DNA of 39,379 nt. Origin: Amoeboaphelidium occidentale (Eukaryota; Aphelidiomycota; Aphelidea). The translations under genes were made by a program, and so were the position numbers. Location of the stretch: positions 6,813 to 46,191 of the forward strand of contig JALGPX010000046.1 of assembly GCA_023515795.1 (NCBI GenBank), read 5' to 3'. Shown here piece by piece: positions 38,888-39,379 of this stretch. Below the pieces are notes generated by a model. That model saw only the letters and a list, made by a program, of their open reading frames with translations, was not told the origin of the DNA and did not search any database. The stretch's first letter is position 1, and every line of letters begins with the position of its first letter.

Positions 38888-39379
38888 ATGTCGTCTTCAG
38901 TTACCCAGGTATTCCCAAGGAAGCGAAGCAGAGAAGAAGCTGAAGCTGCTCCTGAGTTCCCAGCATTGCCGGGGCTTTCCTTGGAAAGAATCGGTGCTTT
39001 TGCTGCAAAGTCACAGGCAGCTTTAGAATATATTAAAAAGCTTCCTACTAATACATCGGTGATTTGCTTACCTCTACTCTCCCCGCACAAGCCTCCGTAT
39101 CGTTTCAAGTTTACTGAAGATGAATCTGTTCATATGATTATGAGACAAGCTTATGCTACATTGAGTCAGGAGGTTCTTGATCTCAATTACAGAAAATACT
39201 CGGGCATTTACGTTCGTGGTCCTGTTGGTGTCGGGAAGAGTCATTTGTTGTATTTGTTGGCAGCTGAATTGCGCATGAACAGAGGATTGTACAGAGTTAC
39301 ATACATCAGTGATTGCAAAGATTGGCGTAACAATCCGTATGGTTACATTCTTAAAGAGTTTGTGACGACGTTCTTTGAT
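38888..39379 (+). CDS. Crinkler-like (CRN) P-loop protein, 5' part
   Basis: An open frame of 164 codons from the ATG of MSSSVTQVFPRKRSREEAEA, running off the right edge. After an Ala/Glu-rich linker comes PHKPPYRFKFTEDESVHMI and then the P-loop GPVGVGKSHLLYLLAAELR, followed by VTYISDCKDWRNNPYGYILKEF, wording typical of CRN-like ATPases of chytrids and Glomeromycotina. A ubiquitin-like header may lie just upstream: about 38719-38875 reads RISITGQVVLNVDTRSVF and NKLEIFF. It can be joined in frame across a 31-bp GT-AG interval (38876-38906) to VFPRKRS; in that case the ATG at 38888 is not the true start. What has been seen here has no break. Confidence 0.6.
   Translation, partial: MSSSVTQVFPRKRSREEAEAAPEFPALPGLSLERIGAFAAKSQAALEYIKKLPTNTSVICLPLLSPHKPPYRFKFTEDESVHMIMRQAYATLSQEVLDLNYRKYSGIYVRGPVGVGKSHLLYLLAAELRMNRGLYRVTYISDCKDWRNNPYGYILKEFVTTFFD

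Overview
The window looks like nuclear DNA of a compact eukaryotic genome, most likely an early-diverging member of the fungal lineage (Holomycota: chytrid, rozellid or aphelid grade). The reasons are mixed. Fungal-type genes are present: a DSC E3-ligase subunit Dsc3, a SAGA subunit Hfi1/Ada1 and a fused trehalose-6-phosphate synthase/phosphatase. They sit beside genes that most fungi lack or rarely keep: a class VII-like MyTH4-FERM myosin, and a NADPH oxidase with its p22phox partner. There are also Crinkler-like (CRN) P-loop genes. I resolved 25 GT-AG introns and all are tiny (32-50 bp). TAA, TAG and TGA all serve as ordinary stops. Start codons given here are ATGs chosen from the sequence; exon joins are my own and keep frame throughout.

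Layout. 1-5.2 kb: the 5' part of a TEX2/Nvj2-type lipid-transfer protein (minus, runs off the left edge), an MCUR1/CCDC90 homologue, an EST1/SMG6-like PIN protein (minus) and Hfi1. 5.2-11 kb: metabolic enzymes, namely bifunctional trehalose synthase/phosphatase, glutathione synthetase (six exons, minus) and threonine deaminase (minus). 11-17 kb: a NADPH oxidase, an unrecognised Ser/Gln-rich coiled-coil protein, a box C/D snoRNA, a tail-anchored syntaxin-like protein, the SUMO E1 subunit Aos1/SAE1 and p22phox. The oxidase and p22phox together would form a flavocytochrome b558-like complex. 17-23.8 kb: a PA-TM-RING ubiquitin ligase, a decayed-looking CRN-like gene (minus), a choline/ethanolamine phosphotransferase (minus) and casein kinase 2 alpha. 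23.8-28.5 kb: a type II membrane beta-propeller protein (minus), Dsc3 (minus), an ANKRD13-type protein and RNA polymerase II subunit Rpb3. 28.6-34.9 kb: one large myosin gene.

From 34.9 kb the character changes. A tRNA-Tyr gene with a 14-nt intron is followed by Ty3/gypsy-type LTR element remains (two different gag regions, three copies of a roughly 170-bp LTR, two single-N assembly joins), then a broken Tc1/mariner-family transposase. About 0.75 kb follows in which I recognise nothing, and then the start of a second CRN-like P-loop gene that runs off the right edge.

Gene packing is extreme. Divergent start codons lie as little as 31 and 35 bp apart, and convergent stops as little as 10 bp apart, so most promoters must be bidirectional and very short.
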